DNA of 64,000 bases, from assembly GCA_037693485.1 (NCBI GenBank), contig CM075346.1, positions 122,624,001-122,688,000 of the forward strand. Reading direction: 5' to 3'. The notes under the pieces were generated by a model that was not told where the DNA came from, made no database searches, and was given only the letters and a program-made list of their open reading frames with translations. The translations under genes and the position numbers were made by a program. How positions within the stretch are numbered: the first letter of the stretch is position 1; the number at the start of each line of letters is the position of its first letter. Shown here piece by piece: positions 33,637-44,754 of the stretch. Source of the stretch: Kitagawia praeruptora. Lineage: Eukaryota > Streptophyta > Magnoliopsida > Apiales > Apiaceae.

Positions 33637-34836
33637 AAGTAGTAGAAAAGTATGTAGTTCTGAGTTTCTTTTAGCATCGTAGTTTCAAGATTCCTACCTT
33701 TTACATATCTCATCCGTAATACTTCATGGCTTGGAAGTTTCTAAGTTTAATATGCAGCTTTTGTGTGTTGCTTCCAAAACTTTGTTGCTTATATAATAAT
33801 GTGAAAATGCCTTATTTATCTTTCTTGTCAGTTGTCATGTATTCTTCTTTAGCATATGCTTTTATTTTGTTTTGTAATCAATTACAACAGATCAAGTGAA
33901 CTGTTTCTTAATTTCTGGCATATGTGAAGCAGTGACTTGTTTTGTACAAGCGGTTAATATTGTTTTTTCGGAATTGGAAGGCTCAGCATGTCAGCAGGAT
34001 CTTATAAGGTACAATAACCTATGCTAGTTGTATCATGCCATATCTGTAAGGATTTGTTGTCATTGCTGCAGCCGTCTTTGTTATGTTCTTCTGGCATGAA
34101 TCGTTCACCTTAGTCTTTCCATAAATTCAACCTGTGAAACTGATGGTGCCTTTCATGGCCTTTTTGTCAAGCTTCAGCTTTTTCTTTATGTCTGTGAATG
34201 AACACCTTCGTATTGCAGAATTTCTATGTTCTGCTGACAAAATCAGGTTGTTTGGAACTTTGGTAGTTTGTTGCTTTCATTTATGTGCTAAGTCTCAGGC
34301 TTGGTCATGTATGTGTTACGGTAATTTTGTTATTTTCTTGGTTTTTCTTTTTTTTGGGGGGGGGGGGGGTGTTTCGGGATTGTTTGGCAGTGACTTCTTT
34401 CCGACTTTCACCAGTTAGAAAGTTTCCTGGTTCATTGCTATGAGTAAAGTGTGGCAGTATGGATAATTTATTGTTTTTGTTGTGCTTGGTGGGTCTCAGG
34501 CTTAGTCAAATACATGCTATCTTTATTCCAGTTTCCACCCATTAACGAGTTTCTTGGTTACTCTTTGACCAGCTTCAGCCCGCCTTCCCTAGAAAGTGGT
34601 CACAACGGGCTTTCATGAATCTTATTTGCAAAGTAGGGCCAATTAAAGTGACATGCTTGCTTTCTTATAATTTAATTTGAATACAAAGATGCACATAATA
34701 AACTGTTGGCTTCCGTTATGGGATCGTACTACTTACCAAGGACTGTATTACCTGATTAATGCCTAGTTTTAATATAAGAATTGCTGAAATATTTGAGCAA
34801 GAGAAGATTAGAGTATGCTATTCCCAAATGCCAATG
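33637..34836. other. 3' flank of the two-exon gene
   Basis: T-rich sequence consistent with a 3' UTR and downstream region. An unusual T8-G14 homopolymer junction is at 34348-34369. The 94-codon frame crossing it looks non-coding. No other gene is supported up to the next element. Confidence 0.5.
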
Positions 34837-34841
34837 ATACT

Positions 34842-35630
34842 TGTTATGGCTAGAAATATCCTCGCCCTATTTTGGAAGTGTCGACCTCGTTTGGGCCAGA
34901 GAAAGAAAGTAATTCATGTCATGGGTCGTAGCATGAGGAAATGTGGCATTTATTGGGCCTGACCCAAGGTAGGATAATATTATTTTACAGAAGACCTCGC
35001 CCGTATATAAAGGAGCTCGCCCTTTTAAAATGGCTAGGCCCAATACTGTAATATCTCTCCCTTTTTGGTGGCGATTACTAAATTCGAAGATTATGGACTA
35101 CGAATAAGGTCCTCGAACTAAAAGCTAGATCTCGCCCTTTGTGACGGATCTCGTCCATTTCGAAAGGATCTCGCCCTCCATCAGGGCTGCCCTACATATA
35201 TTTTATCTCCGTAACTTAGGGAAAGCATTGACCCCGAAAATACCGGGTCAATAGCTTAACCGATACGTTCCGAGAAAGTAGTTGGGCTTTGAGGTCCGTA
35301 ATGATAACATCAAAGGCGGTGGTCTTAATCCAATGGGCTTCTTAAAAGCGGAAACCTAGCCCATTACGATAACTTGTTCTCCAAGAACTACGTTTGGCTT
35401 GATTCCTATAAATAGGATACGTAGGCACATTGTATGTCATGATGCAACCCTTGCGAAAAAGAGAGAATTCAATATTCGATCTAAATTGCAATAACTCTCA
35501 CATACAATCTCAGCCATCCCCAAATCACCAACCCTAACCCTAAGCATCCTACGCCGCTCACCGTCATCAACCACCACTACAATTCCAGCAACCCTCCCCG
35601 AATTTGTTTTCCCAAATTCCTCCGTTAACA
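34842..35630 (+). repeat. 5' LTR of the antisense-gene element
   Basis: 789 bp, TGTTATGGCTAG...CCGTTAACA. It is rich in CTCGCCC/CTCGTCC words (about ten) and has the TATA box CTATAAATAG at 35406-35415. A telomere-like CCCTAACCCTAAG at about 35530 is coincidental. Confidence 0.95.
35406..35415 (+). promoter_or_regulatory. TATA box in the 5' LTR of the antisense-gene element
   Basis: CTATAAATAG, about 215 bp before the LTR end. It confirms sense orientation of the element. The same motif is in the 3' LTR near 40809. Confidence 0.7.
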
Positions 35631-35631
35631 A

Positions 35632-35650
35632 TTGGCGCTAGAAGGAGGGG
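35632..35650 (+). other. PBS-like site of the antisense-gene element
   Basis: TTGGCGCTAGAAGGAGGGG directly follows the LTR. It has the TTGGCGC start seen in Athila/Tat-type elements, but I cannot name the tRNA with certainty. Confidence 0.6.
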
Positions 35651-35673
35651 CTTTTGACATCTCAGGAGGAAGG

Positions 35674-35922
35674 ATGTCACAGTCAAATCAAGAACGTGTT
35701 GATGATCGCCGTGTGAAGGAAGTTAGGACCACGAAAAACCTACCCCTACAACAATCGACGAACTCAGATCCGATGGATGCTATGCCTAGGATTCCCGACA
35801 GACCGGCGACCTCTCAAATTGAGGGAGATTCCCCTGTCCTGATAAGTAACGCCGAGATTTGGAACAAAATCACTTTATGGGAAACGCTAACACTCGTATG
35901 GGGACTAGGCTGGATGCGATGA
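35674..35922 (+). pseudogene. gag N-terminal remnant
   Basis: An 82-codon frame beginning MSQSNQERVDDRR shortly after the PBS, hydrophilic like the start of a Gypsy Gag. It appears to change frame near 35850 before the stop, and no capsid or zinc knuckle follows. It is probably kept as part of the leader and packaging signal. Assignment as gag rests on position and composition only. Confidence 0.4.
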
Positions 35923-36265
35923 AGAGGAAAAAATAGTTTCTTGCTGGATCTCGCCTGAATCATGGTGGACCTCGCCGCCACTTGGAGAGAGGGAGGATCT
36001 AAGGGAGAGTCATCATAACTAGGAGAGGAGCTATCAAACACACTGAGGAAATCAACGTGCCGAAAAAGAATCTGTCATAAACCAAAGAGAATAGTTCTCA
36101 CAGGGAGGTAATGTGCTTCCTGCCTTTGTTCTACTTTCTCTTAATTTATTTTCGTAAAAGTCTAGGGGGGTAGTGTATGTACCACTCCTTAGCCAGGATT
36201 TATATTTATGAATAAAACATGCTTGTGTCTTTTGATTGTTTTTGTTTAAATTCCGTGATAGATGA

Positions 36266-36747
36266 CCTCCTTTAAGGAGGATCTTCATAGATGTACAAAA
36301 TGATGGTCTCCTTTGAGGAGAGTTTAAAATTTTTACTTCGGAAAATCCACCTCCTGTGAGGAGGGTATTTCTGGAATGGAGAATGACCTCCTTTGAGGAG
36401 GGTATCTCAAATTATCAAAGACCTTGCAAAAACCGTACTTCCGGGGGGGATGTCCGTACTTCCGGCGCCTCATCAAGGCACGAACTTCGGGAAATCCACC
36501 TCCTGTGAGGAGGGATATTTCTGGAATGGAGAACGACCTCCTTTGAGGAGGGTATCTCAAATTACCAAATCCTTGCAAAAACCGTACTTCCGGGGGGGAT
36601 GTCCGTACTTCCGGCGCCTCATCAGGGTTCGAGATTCGGAAAATCCACCTCCTGTGAGGAGGGAATTTCTGAACAAGAATGATCTCCTTTGAGGAGAGTA
36701 TCATAAAATTTATAAAATTCTGAGGAAAATGACCTCCTTTGAGGAGG
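36266..36747 (+). repeat. array of nine 15-nt micro-hairpins in 149-bp repeats
   Basis: Nine copies of a 6-bp stem, 3-base loop palindrome (YCTCCT-NTR-AGGAGR) start at 36266, 36307, 36350, 36387, 36499, 36537, 36648, 36683 and 36733. Loops are TTA, TTG or GTG. Two copies (36307 and 36683) change the outer C-G pair to T-A on both sides, so the stem is kept by compensatory change. Copies at 36350, 36499 and 36648 belong to 149-bp tandem units that also contain paired CCGTACTTCCGG words. The whole array lies between the gag remnant and the antisense gene's stop. Confidence 0.9.
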
Positions 36748-37243
36748 ATACCCTCTAGAAGACATGGTAGATATAACCTTCGACTGGATGATAATAATTC
36801 TCAAAATGCTTTGGATGATTTTTTTTTTTTTTTTTTTTTGAAATAATTACATCTCGCATATCATGAAACTATTCCAAGGTAAAGTGCTCTGTTAATGAGA
36901 TGTCCTTTGGAAAGCATCATAGTTACCTTTTGAATTAAGATATTTATCAAGGTTCACAGATTAAGTTAAAAATCAGAAAGGGCGAGGTGCCTAAGGAAAA
37001 GGCGAGATCTTAACAGAAAGGCGTGATACATTAAAGTTGTACTGCAGGCAGGGAAACGTAATTATAAAAAATCAGTTCAAGGGCATTAAAGTCATTACAA
37101 GGGCGACGTCTTTAAATGGAGGACGCGCACTCCAATTAGTTGGGAATAAATTAGTTTGAATGAAGAACAAATTACAGAGGGCGAGGCCATTATAGGAGGG
37201 CCCGCACTCCTATTGTCTTGGTAATAATTAAGAGTTCCTGCAG
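36748..37243. other. likely 3' UTR of the antisense gene, with CTCGCCC motifs
   Basis: Non-coding. It contains a T21 run at 36819-36839 and at least five GGGCGAG or GGCGAG words (36980-37210), which are CTCGCCC in the antisense transcript. Sense function is unknown. Confidence 0.5.
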
Positions 37244-39672
37244 TCAGGTTCCAACAGTTTGAGAGGGCGAGGCTGCATCTGCTTTCTCGTGTCCTGCTAT
37301 CCCTGTCTTGTTCGCCTTTGCCTCAACAATAGCTTTCTTCTCGCTCTCAATTTTTAGGCGTAGTTCTTCTTTAGCAGCAGCGATAAGATCAGCATTGTCG
37401 TCCTTAAACTGAAGCATAAAGCTAGGAGTAGAAGGGACGAAGTGTGTGGACCAGTTATAGTCAGGATCAGCCGCCAGGAAATTGCGAAGATAGTCCAAAA
37501 ATCCAGCATTATAAGCTTCGCTCTGGCCTTTCCTCATTCCAGCAGAAAGCATGTCGTTCTCACCTTTCAGCTTAGAGATCTCGCTCTCATGAGATTTTCC
37601 TATGCTGTCCAGATCAAAGTTTGCTTTGTCTAAAGCCAACTGGAGCCTGTCTACGTCATCTTTTCTCGCCTTCACTTCGTCATCTAGTTTCTTTTGGATC
37701 TCGCCCATCTTGGAGTTATAGGAAGAAGCTTCGCTTTTTAGTTTCTTGAGATCTTTCTTGATCCTTGATAGTCGAGTTCTTCAGAGCGAGAACTCTTAAG
37801 CCATGATAAAAGGCATCTCCAAGCCCGGCTTTGAAATTAAATTCAGCCTCCTCGTCGGTACGGTTCTTTAGAAGCTTAACCTCGCTATCAGAGAAGTTTT
37901 CTGCGGCAACAGAGCCGAATGTTGAGGCCACGGAATCAGATGGCGATTCCTCGACAGTAATCCCCTTTTGTCTCTTGTTTTGTAAAGTCTTACCAGCATC
38001 ATCTCGCTTTCTACCCTTATCATGCTTTTCTCCGAGATTAGGAGGAGGAGGGCGAGATGCATTAACCAGAACAGAAGGAGATGGGCGGGCTTGTTCCGCT
38101 ACCATGGAGGGTGTGGGCGCAGTATCAGCAAAAGGGTTTCGTCCGAAGGGAAGTCTCGACATTTGACCTGCACATAAAGTAAACAGGTTATATAAACGAA
38201 TCCGTGAATTATACAAGTAAAAAGTAATAAATCCCATATCTAAGGGCGAGATGTATTTTAAGAGGGGGCGAGGTACCTTTATCAGTTAGCACTTCTATTT
38301 GCTTTCTACGAGTACTTCTCTTAGTTCCTCTCTTGAATTTTATGTATGGGACTTGACCGAACCCTTTGTTGTAAAAGCCATAATTACGAAGGTTGTCACG
38401 AGTTACTAAAAAGTCGAGATCTTTCTCCGACTTGGGTAAGTTAGAAATAGCAAGAGCTCTTGCTGCAGCGTCGCCTACCAACTTAGATTGAGATGGTGTG
38501 TCTAGAAAAATAAAAGCAAAGATATACATATGAAAAGGACGAGATACTTAAGGTGCGAGATTTGTAGAGAGAAGGGCGAGATACTTACATGGGTGAAGAT
38601 TGAATTGGGTTCTTATTCTTGGAACGTTAAAAATATAAAAATAATCTTCTTTCCAAACTTTCATGTTACTGGGATTCCCAGTAAGGAACCCTTTCCTATT
38701 ATGAGTCGCCCAGAAGGCGAGGTAATAAAAACCGACGTCTTTCCCGCAACGTCTCAAGGAGAGAAAATGGCTGAGCTCATGCATTGTTGGGGCTTCATAT
38801 CCTTTATTTCTATACATCATGTATAAACCAATTGCCGCCCTATAGCTGTTAGGCGACAACTGAATAGGGGCGATGTTGAAGTAGGTAATAATTTGCTGAA
38901 GAAAAGAATGCATGGGCGATCCGAATCCTAGTTCAACTAGTTTGTTTGTAAGGACCATTCTCGGTGTTGGAAGTCCGGCGATGTCGAAGACATGCATTCG
39001 CATGAAAGAGCGGGGCCTCAACCATTTTCCTTCTAAATTATAGTATTCCATTAGGAACATGATTTCTTCAGAAGAGATTTTTGAGGCGAGACCAGCACAA
39101 GATATCACGCCCTGGGTAAATCTGTGTTTCGCCCTCAGTGGTTCAGAGACATCATCTGCAAAGTTTAAATCAATGTCATGACTTCGGACGGGCTGTTTGT
39201 ACGGGTTGTTTGGGGGAGAAGGGATCTCCATAGCATATCTCACAGGGGAAACAGATATCGCCTCATCACCGTCCTCTATTTCGACATCATCATCTTCGAC
39301 TGCTTCATCATCTTCTTCTTCAATTATATTCTCGCCCTCGTCCAAGTCTTGGACAACGTTTTCCTTGTCATGGTTGTAAGAATTTGAAAGGGCATCGAGC
39401 ATTCTTCTATATTGGACGAGGTCTTTACCACGACCTCTACCTAGCCTAGAAGGACCTGGTTCCTGGGGATCTATGTTAACAAAAAAGTCACGAAGGTCAT
39501 CCTCATTCTCGTCCTGATCCAAGTCTTGGGCATGATATGTGCTAGTCAGGTCCTCGATGTCTCCTGTAAGGTGAAGGCTATCTGAAAGTTCTTCGGGGCG
39601 AGATTGAAATGAAGAAGATGTCGCCTGATTTCCAGAAGACGATCTTTCGGAGGATGTTTCTTCGCGAGACAT
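37244..39672 (-). CDS. spliced antisense gene of the element (gypsy-type transposon protein, Transposase_28-like)
   Basis: Three coding exons on the minus strand: 39672-38589, 38501-38277 and 38167-37244. Both introns (38588-38502 and 38276-38168) have GT-AG borders and preserve frame. Exon 1 (about 361 codons) starts MSREETSSERSSS. It has an acidic stretch and then, after about residue 200, a domain like the plant 'putative gypsy type transposon' family (FGSPMHSFLQQIITYFNIAP, QLSPNSYRA). Exon 2 is basic. Exon 3 starts GQMSRLPFGRNPF, is basic and Ser-rich, and ends in a coiled coil (MGEIQKKLDDEVKARKDD) closing with TVGT. Between about 37760 and 37790 the frame shifts by one base, so this copy is probably damaged there unless an unseen intron exists. 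Intact length would be about 743 residues. Its role in the element is unknown. Confidence 0.7.
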
Positions 39673-40080
39673 CTGAAAATAAAGGGCGAGGACGGAAATT
39701 AGGGAATGAAAGGGAAAATTCAGTGTGATTCTAGAAAAGGGTAAGTCCTCGCCCATTGATTGGGGAACGCGCCTAGGGTCACTAACGAGTTAAGAATCTA
39801 AAAGTGTCTCTCTCAATTAGTATACATGTTCAAACATGGTAAATTAACTACGAATTGACAATAAATACTGAAAGAAGATAGGGACGAGTACCTTTTTCTG
39901 AAGAAGAGTCGCCTTGAGAAAATGAAGAAATCGCCTAGAAAATGAAAAACTCGCCCACAGCAATTATAGACCTCGTCCTCCAGATAAAAAATGACACAGC
40001 ACTTCGTGAGCTTTTGAAAAAGGGATGGGAAAAGAAGGAAAGTTTGGGGTTTATATAATAGCTGGTATGGGACACGTGGC
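39673..40080 (-). promoter_or_regulatory. promoter and 5' leader of the antisense gene
   Basis: On the minus strand a perfect G-box, GCCACGTGTC (40080-40071), is followed about 20 bp later by TATATAA (40057-40051). This predicts a start near 40020. A non-coding first exon could end at 39892 (AAAAAG|GTACTCG), with its intron ending at TATTTTCAG (39673) directly before the ATG. The element therefore has a promoter independent of the LTR. No sense signals other than the PPT at 40230-40244 are seen here. Confidence 0.55.
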
Positions 40081-40244
40081 ATGTCCTGATTGGAATAGGA
40101 ACAGAAATCGAGGCGTGGCAATTTTAATAGAAACGGTTCGCTTATAATTTATTTTTTGGAATAAGGCTCGTCTATGTTTTGTAAAGATACTTCGAGGAAT
40201 TAGTTTCTTTTATAAAAATATATTGCAAGAAACTGGGGGGTAGT

Positions 40245-41033
40245 TGTTATGGCTAGAAATATCCTCGCCCTATTTTGGAAGTGTCGACCTCGTTTGGGCC
40301 AGAGAAAGAAAGTAATTCATGTCATGGGTCGTAGCATGAGGAAATGTGGCATTTATTGGGCCTGACCCAAGGTAGGATAATATTATTTTACAGAAGACCT
40401 CGCCCGTATATAAAGGAGCTCGCCCTTTTAAAATGGCTAGGCCCAATACTGTAATATCTCTCCCTTTTTGGTGGCGATTACTAAATTCGAAGATTATGGA
40501 CTACGAATAAGGTCCTCGAACTAAAAGCTAGATCTCGCCCTTTGTGACGGATCTCGTCCATTTCGAAAGGATCTCGCCCTCCATCAGGGCTGCCCTACAT
40601 CTATTTTATCTCCGTAACTTAGGGAAAGCATTGACCCCGAAAATACCGGGTCAATAGCTTAATCGATACGTTCCGAGAAAGTAGTTGGGCTTTGAGGTCC
40701 GTAATGATAACATCAAAGGCGGTGGTCTTAATCCAATGGGCTTCTTAAAAGCGGAAACCTAGCCCATTACGATAACTTGTTCTCCAAGAACTACGTTTGG
40801 CTTGATTCCTATAAATAGGATACGTAGGCACATTGTATGTCATGATGCAACCCTTGCGAAAAAGAGAGAATTCAATATTCGATCTAAATTGCAATAACTC
40901 TCACATACAATCTCAGCCATCCCCAAATCACCAACCCTAACCCTAAGCATCCTACGCCGCTCACCGTCATCAACCACCACTACAATTCCAGCAACCCTCC
41001 CCGAATTTGTTTTCCCAAATTCCTCCGTTAACA
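40245..41033 (+). repeat. 3' LTR of the antisense-gene element
   Basis: 789 bp, preceded by a G-run (GGGGGGTAGT) and followed by target duplication ATACT. It differs from the 5' LTR by eye only at ACATMTATTTT and CTTAAYCGATACG. Confidence 0.95.
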
Positions 41034-41328
41034 ATACTGAATCAGTTGGTTTAAGGGCATTGTTTAACTTCTGATCTAGTTTCTTTTGCAGCCAAGTCAT
41101 TCGTGCTTTACATGTCGATTATATTTAATTGTTCAGTTACGATTTTCAGCTAAGCTGAGCATTATATCTTGCTGCTACATGCTAGTGTGGGTTGGTATTT
41201 GATTTGCAATTGTTTCTTCTTCTGTTGCAATATGCTTCTTATTCTAAACCTTTCGTTGGAAATTGAGTTGCAGTATGCTTGGAAAACAATACGGCAATAC
41301 TCTTGTTGAGAGTGAAGGAGTCACAAAG
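41034..41328. other. host sequence between two insertions
   Basis: Unique sequence that continues from 34841 and resumes at 61057. It contains TTTCTTTTGCAG and GAGTTGCAG acceptor-like sites. A short stretch after 41275 stays open across the Copia-2 insertion point for about 25 codons. It may be a non-coding exon or the 3' end of a transcript. No gene call is made. Confidence 0.4.
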
Positions 41329-42942
41329 TGTTAGTATTGGTGCCCTAGAGGCAATGTATACATTATATTTATGTTTGAGTGGTTTTATATATTTGATATA
41401 TATATATATGTTTATTATTGGCTTTATTTAATACGAAATAAATAAAGTATAATAAATGTCCTTAGAATCTTGATACAAATTGTATAGTTGCAAGTACGTG
41501 ACTTGAACATGAGATTATATAATGATTGTATCATATTCTTAAATGTCCCTAGCCGAGTATTATTATTAATTAGGACAATAGTAATACACTGAGGCTAGTA
41601 TGATAATTGACTGATGACCACATCTCATTGGTCATAAGTATGAAGATACCAAAAGCAATGCATAGGTAACTGTACGAGTACAGGGTACTGGACAGACCCA
41701 CCGTGAGATACATCATGGTAAATAATAAATGTGTCATATGTAATCTCACAGTGATAATGGTGTAATGATCCTTAGACCTGAAGTCGTTATAATTCTACAT
41801 GAGAATTAATATATTTTGAATTCGTCAAAAGTTATCTTTAGCCGGATAATGATAAAGGTGAATATCGGATATATTATGAATCATGTGAGAAATATGAACG
41901 ATCTAGATGGGATTTAAATCTCCTGATAAAGGAGTGATATTATCGGCCTCTTGTTTGAGTGAGACTATGAAATGCATGGCCATGCTCAAATGTTGATTTG
42001 ATTAAATAGTCTACTCATCGATCAAGAAAATGAAGATTAAATTATGAAGAGGATGACACATTACATGCCTCGAGTTTAATCTATAATATCATGATTTAAA
42101 GGGATTATATTACATGGAACATTAGTCATAAAAGGTTGATTGAATCGTTGATTTAATTATTGTTTAATTGGGTAGCAATAATGTGTTACTAGACGCCGCT
42201 TATTGTTTATAATTTTATTAGAGAATAAAATTATTGCCAACTAAATAATAACCTACAGGGTCACACACAAAGAATGTTTAAAAGGGAAATTAATTTATTT
42301 CATGAATTTAAATTAATAATAATTTAAATTATGATTTTAAATTAATAATAAATAATAATTCGAATTTTATAAAATTAATTAAGTGAGACTTGATTAGTTA
42401 AGGATAAAATTTGAAGATGTATTTTCTTGACTTATTTGATTAATTAAGCATGACTTAATTAATTTATTTAAATAAATAAGATTTGTTTAAATAAAAATGG
42501 CCTAATTGTTTAAGGCTCCACTTTGCTTTATTTCTCTTTATAAACCAAGTGTTGGCAAGTCTTAGAGATACACCAAAACTGAAATTTTCAGTTGAGAAGC
42601 TAGAGAGAAAATTAAGCTAAGTCAAGAACACATCCGGATTATTTATTTTGGCTAGTACCAATTTCTGTGGCAAAATCGTTCGACGATTCAAGCAAGCATT
42701 CAAGTGTGGATACCGGTGGAGGAGTTACATTTTAGCTCTCAAGATCAACACTTTTAGCTCTCAAGATCAACAAGCTAGGATCTCCATTTGTCATCCATTG
42801 GAAAGCTTTAACAAGGTACAATCTTGTTCTTGAGAATTTTTATACCATGATCATCATTTTATACATGGATCCGGGCTTTGGAATTCGTTTTTAATTGTTA
42901 TTTACGCCATTTCCGTTGCGTTATTATGCCGGAATTCCAACA
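41329..42942 (+). repeat. Copia-2 5' LTR
   Basis: 1614 bp, TGTTAGTATTGG...TTCCAACA. It contains ATATAT runs, AT-rich (AATTTAAATTAATAATA) tracts and a TATA-like TTTATAAACC near 42537. The 3' half carries a duplicated TTTTAGCTCTCAAGATCAACA at about 42730-42770. Confidence 0.92.
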
Positions 42943-42943
42943 A

Positions 42944-42956
42944 TGGAATCAGAGCT
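42944..42956 (+). other. Copia-2 primer binding site
   Basis: TGGAATCAGAGCT, a variant of the Met-tRNA site one base after the LTR. Confidence 0.8.
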
Positions 42957-44749
42957 ACATGTATAAAAGGATGATTTGGTGTTGTGTTCTTGAAAATGAA
43001 TCATACATGAATTTTTGAATTATGCCATGCTTCATTTTAACATACAAAAGATTATTTATAAATTGTTATAATTGTTTGTATGATGTTGTAAATTGTTATA
43101 ACATGTTTTGGATGATGTAATATATGTTAGATATGTTAATCACTTCATAAGAATGTTTTTAGAACTGATCAAAAATATTCAGAACACTATCTGCAATTTT
43201 CTGGAGCTTCTGCAGTTTCTGTGAAAAAATTTGATGCCCAGGTGTTGCGCATCACAGTGATGCTTATCAGTAGTTTGTTACAGGCGTTGCGCATGATTGA
43301 CATGCGTAACAGACTTGTGGCGGACAGAGTCAGTGGACATGAGCTGTTGTCTGTTGATCAGTTGATGATTAGTTTTAGTTAATAATTCTATCTTTTTCTA
43401 TTTTAATTTGCTTTTAGCTTTTACTTTAGAAAAAGAGAAACTTATTGGTTTTAATCATTATATTCCTAATGCTTTTAATGATTAAAGATTTAATAATTGA
43501 ATATTTAAATTATGAATTTATATATTATTATTAATTCAAAATTTATTAATTAATTTAATTTCGAATTTTGTAGTATATTTAAATTCTGAATTTGAATATT
43601 ATTATTAATTCGAATTTTATTTTAATTAATGTTTTAAATAATTGAATATTTAAATTTCGAATTTAATATTATTATTAAATGCGATTTTGATTAATTTTAA
43701 TTTTAAATTCGATTTTAATAATTAAAATTGATTTTTTAATTCCTTTTTAAATAATTAGGTATTTAAATTAAGGAGTTAAATATTAATCGATTTGATCTTG
43801 ATTAATGTGATGTCTATAATTGTTATATGAGCATGGTGCATTGGTTATGGCCTAAAGACCCGTAGAATAAATGTTTTTTTATAGTCTGTAATAATTAAAT
43901 ACGACTTGCATGTCGTTATTCTTGTAATTATTATATCTCGAATGCAACTCGAGTTCTTTTGTAATGTATTTCAAAACGAGCTTGGAGGCAATCAGTGGAG
44001 GCTTGGGAAGCAATGAAAAATTTTGTAATAATTAGTTATTAAAACCATAGATTGACCTTGATTTTTTCATTAGCTCGAAAAGATCGCATAGGATCGGGCC
44101 ATAACCATAGCACGTTTAATTTTGCGTAACTGCATTTTACATATGATGCATGGATATATTATATATATGTATGGATGCATGGATGTATGGATATTTTAGA
44201 ATATATGTATTAGATACGACACATATGCCATGTTTAAACAAGATAAAATCTGTAACGATTTAAGATTTAAACAAACGATCAAGATCGTTAAATTTTTCTA
44301 AAAAATCCCTTAAGAAATATTAAGTTAAACAGATGCTTTCCAATAAATAACACTCATTAAATCCTAGATCATTGAGGAGTGGATTTGCCAAAGCAAGGGC
44401 TTCTCTTTTATCGTGGTGAGATGTGATTAAGTAAACAAGATTACTTGAAATGTTATTATTGGGTCCAACTTAAATAAGTCGTCATAATAGGATTATGAAC
44501 TTAGAAGCATAGAGTTTAGTGAAATATATTAGATAGATCTGAGCAATATGTTGTTCACTAAGCTATCCAAGAGTTATATACGATATAATTGACATAACGG
44601 TCTACCTAAATAATCATATTTAAGAGGAAAGCCAAAGCTGACTTAAAATATGACGAAATATGGATCTTGGCTCACTAAGAAATGTTTTATGGGAACCATT
44701 TTCCGAATTGATAGTAAGGGTTATTAATTTGATAAAAATAGTGGGAGGT
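42957..44749 (+). other. Copia-2 leader, left part
   Basis: Non-coding, AT-rich, with runs of AATTTAAAT and ATTATTATTAAT motifs (43440-43790) and TGCATGGATGTATGG repeats (44145-44200). It resumes at 55374 and leads to the gag ATG at 55468. Confidence 0.75.
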
Positions 44750-44754
44750 ATATT

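Larger units (their letters stand above)
34842..41033 (+). mobile_element. non-autonomous Gypsy-like LTR element carrying an antisense gene
   Basis: 6.19 kb with target duplication ATACT (34837-34841 and 41034-41038). It has two 789-bp LTRs differing at only two bases by eye, a PBS-like site after the 5' LTR and a G-rich PPT before the 3' LTR. In the sense direction only a truncated gag start remains. In antisense it carries a multi-exon gene (37244-39672) with its own promoter. Extra antisense ORFs are known from Ty3/gypsy Tat-lineage elements in plants, so a Tat-like relative is the best guess for its autonomous partner. The high LTR identity shows it transposed recently although it lacks pol. 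Confidence 0.92.

Noticed and set aside
34134..34418. 94-codon frame downstream of the two-exon gene
   Set aside because: Ends in a poly-Gly/homopolymer tract, hydrophobic low-complexity product, no start context or homology.
35525..35550. Telomere-like CCCTAACCCTAAG
   Set aside because: Two imperfect units only, present in both LTR copies of one element; not an interstitial telomere.
36819..36839. T21 run as a second tail-only LINE insertion
   Set aside because: Unlike 30580-30639, no flanking target duplication could be found.
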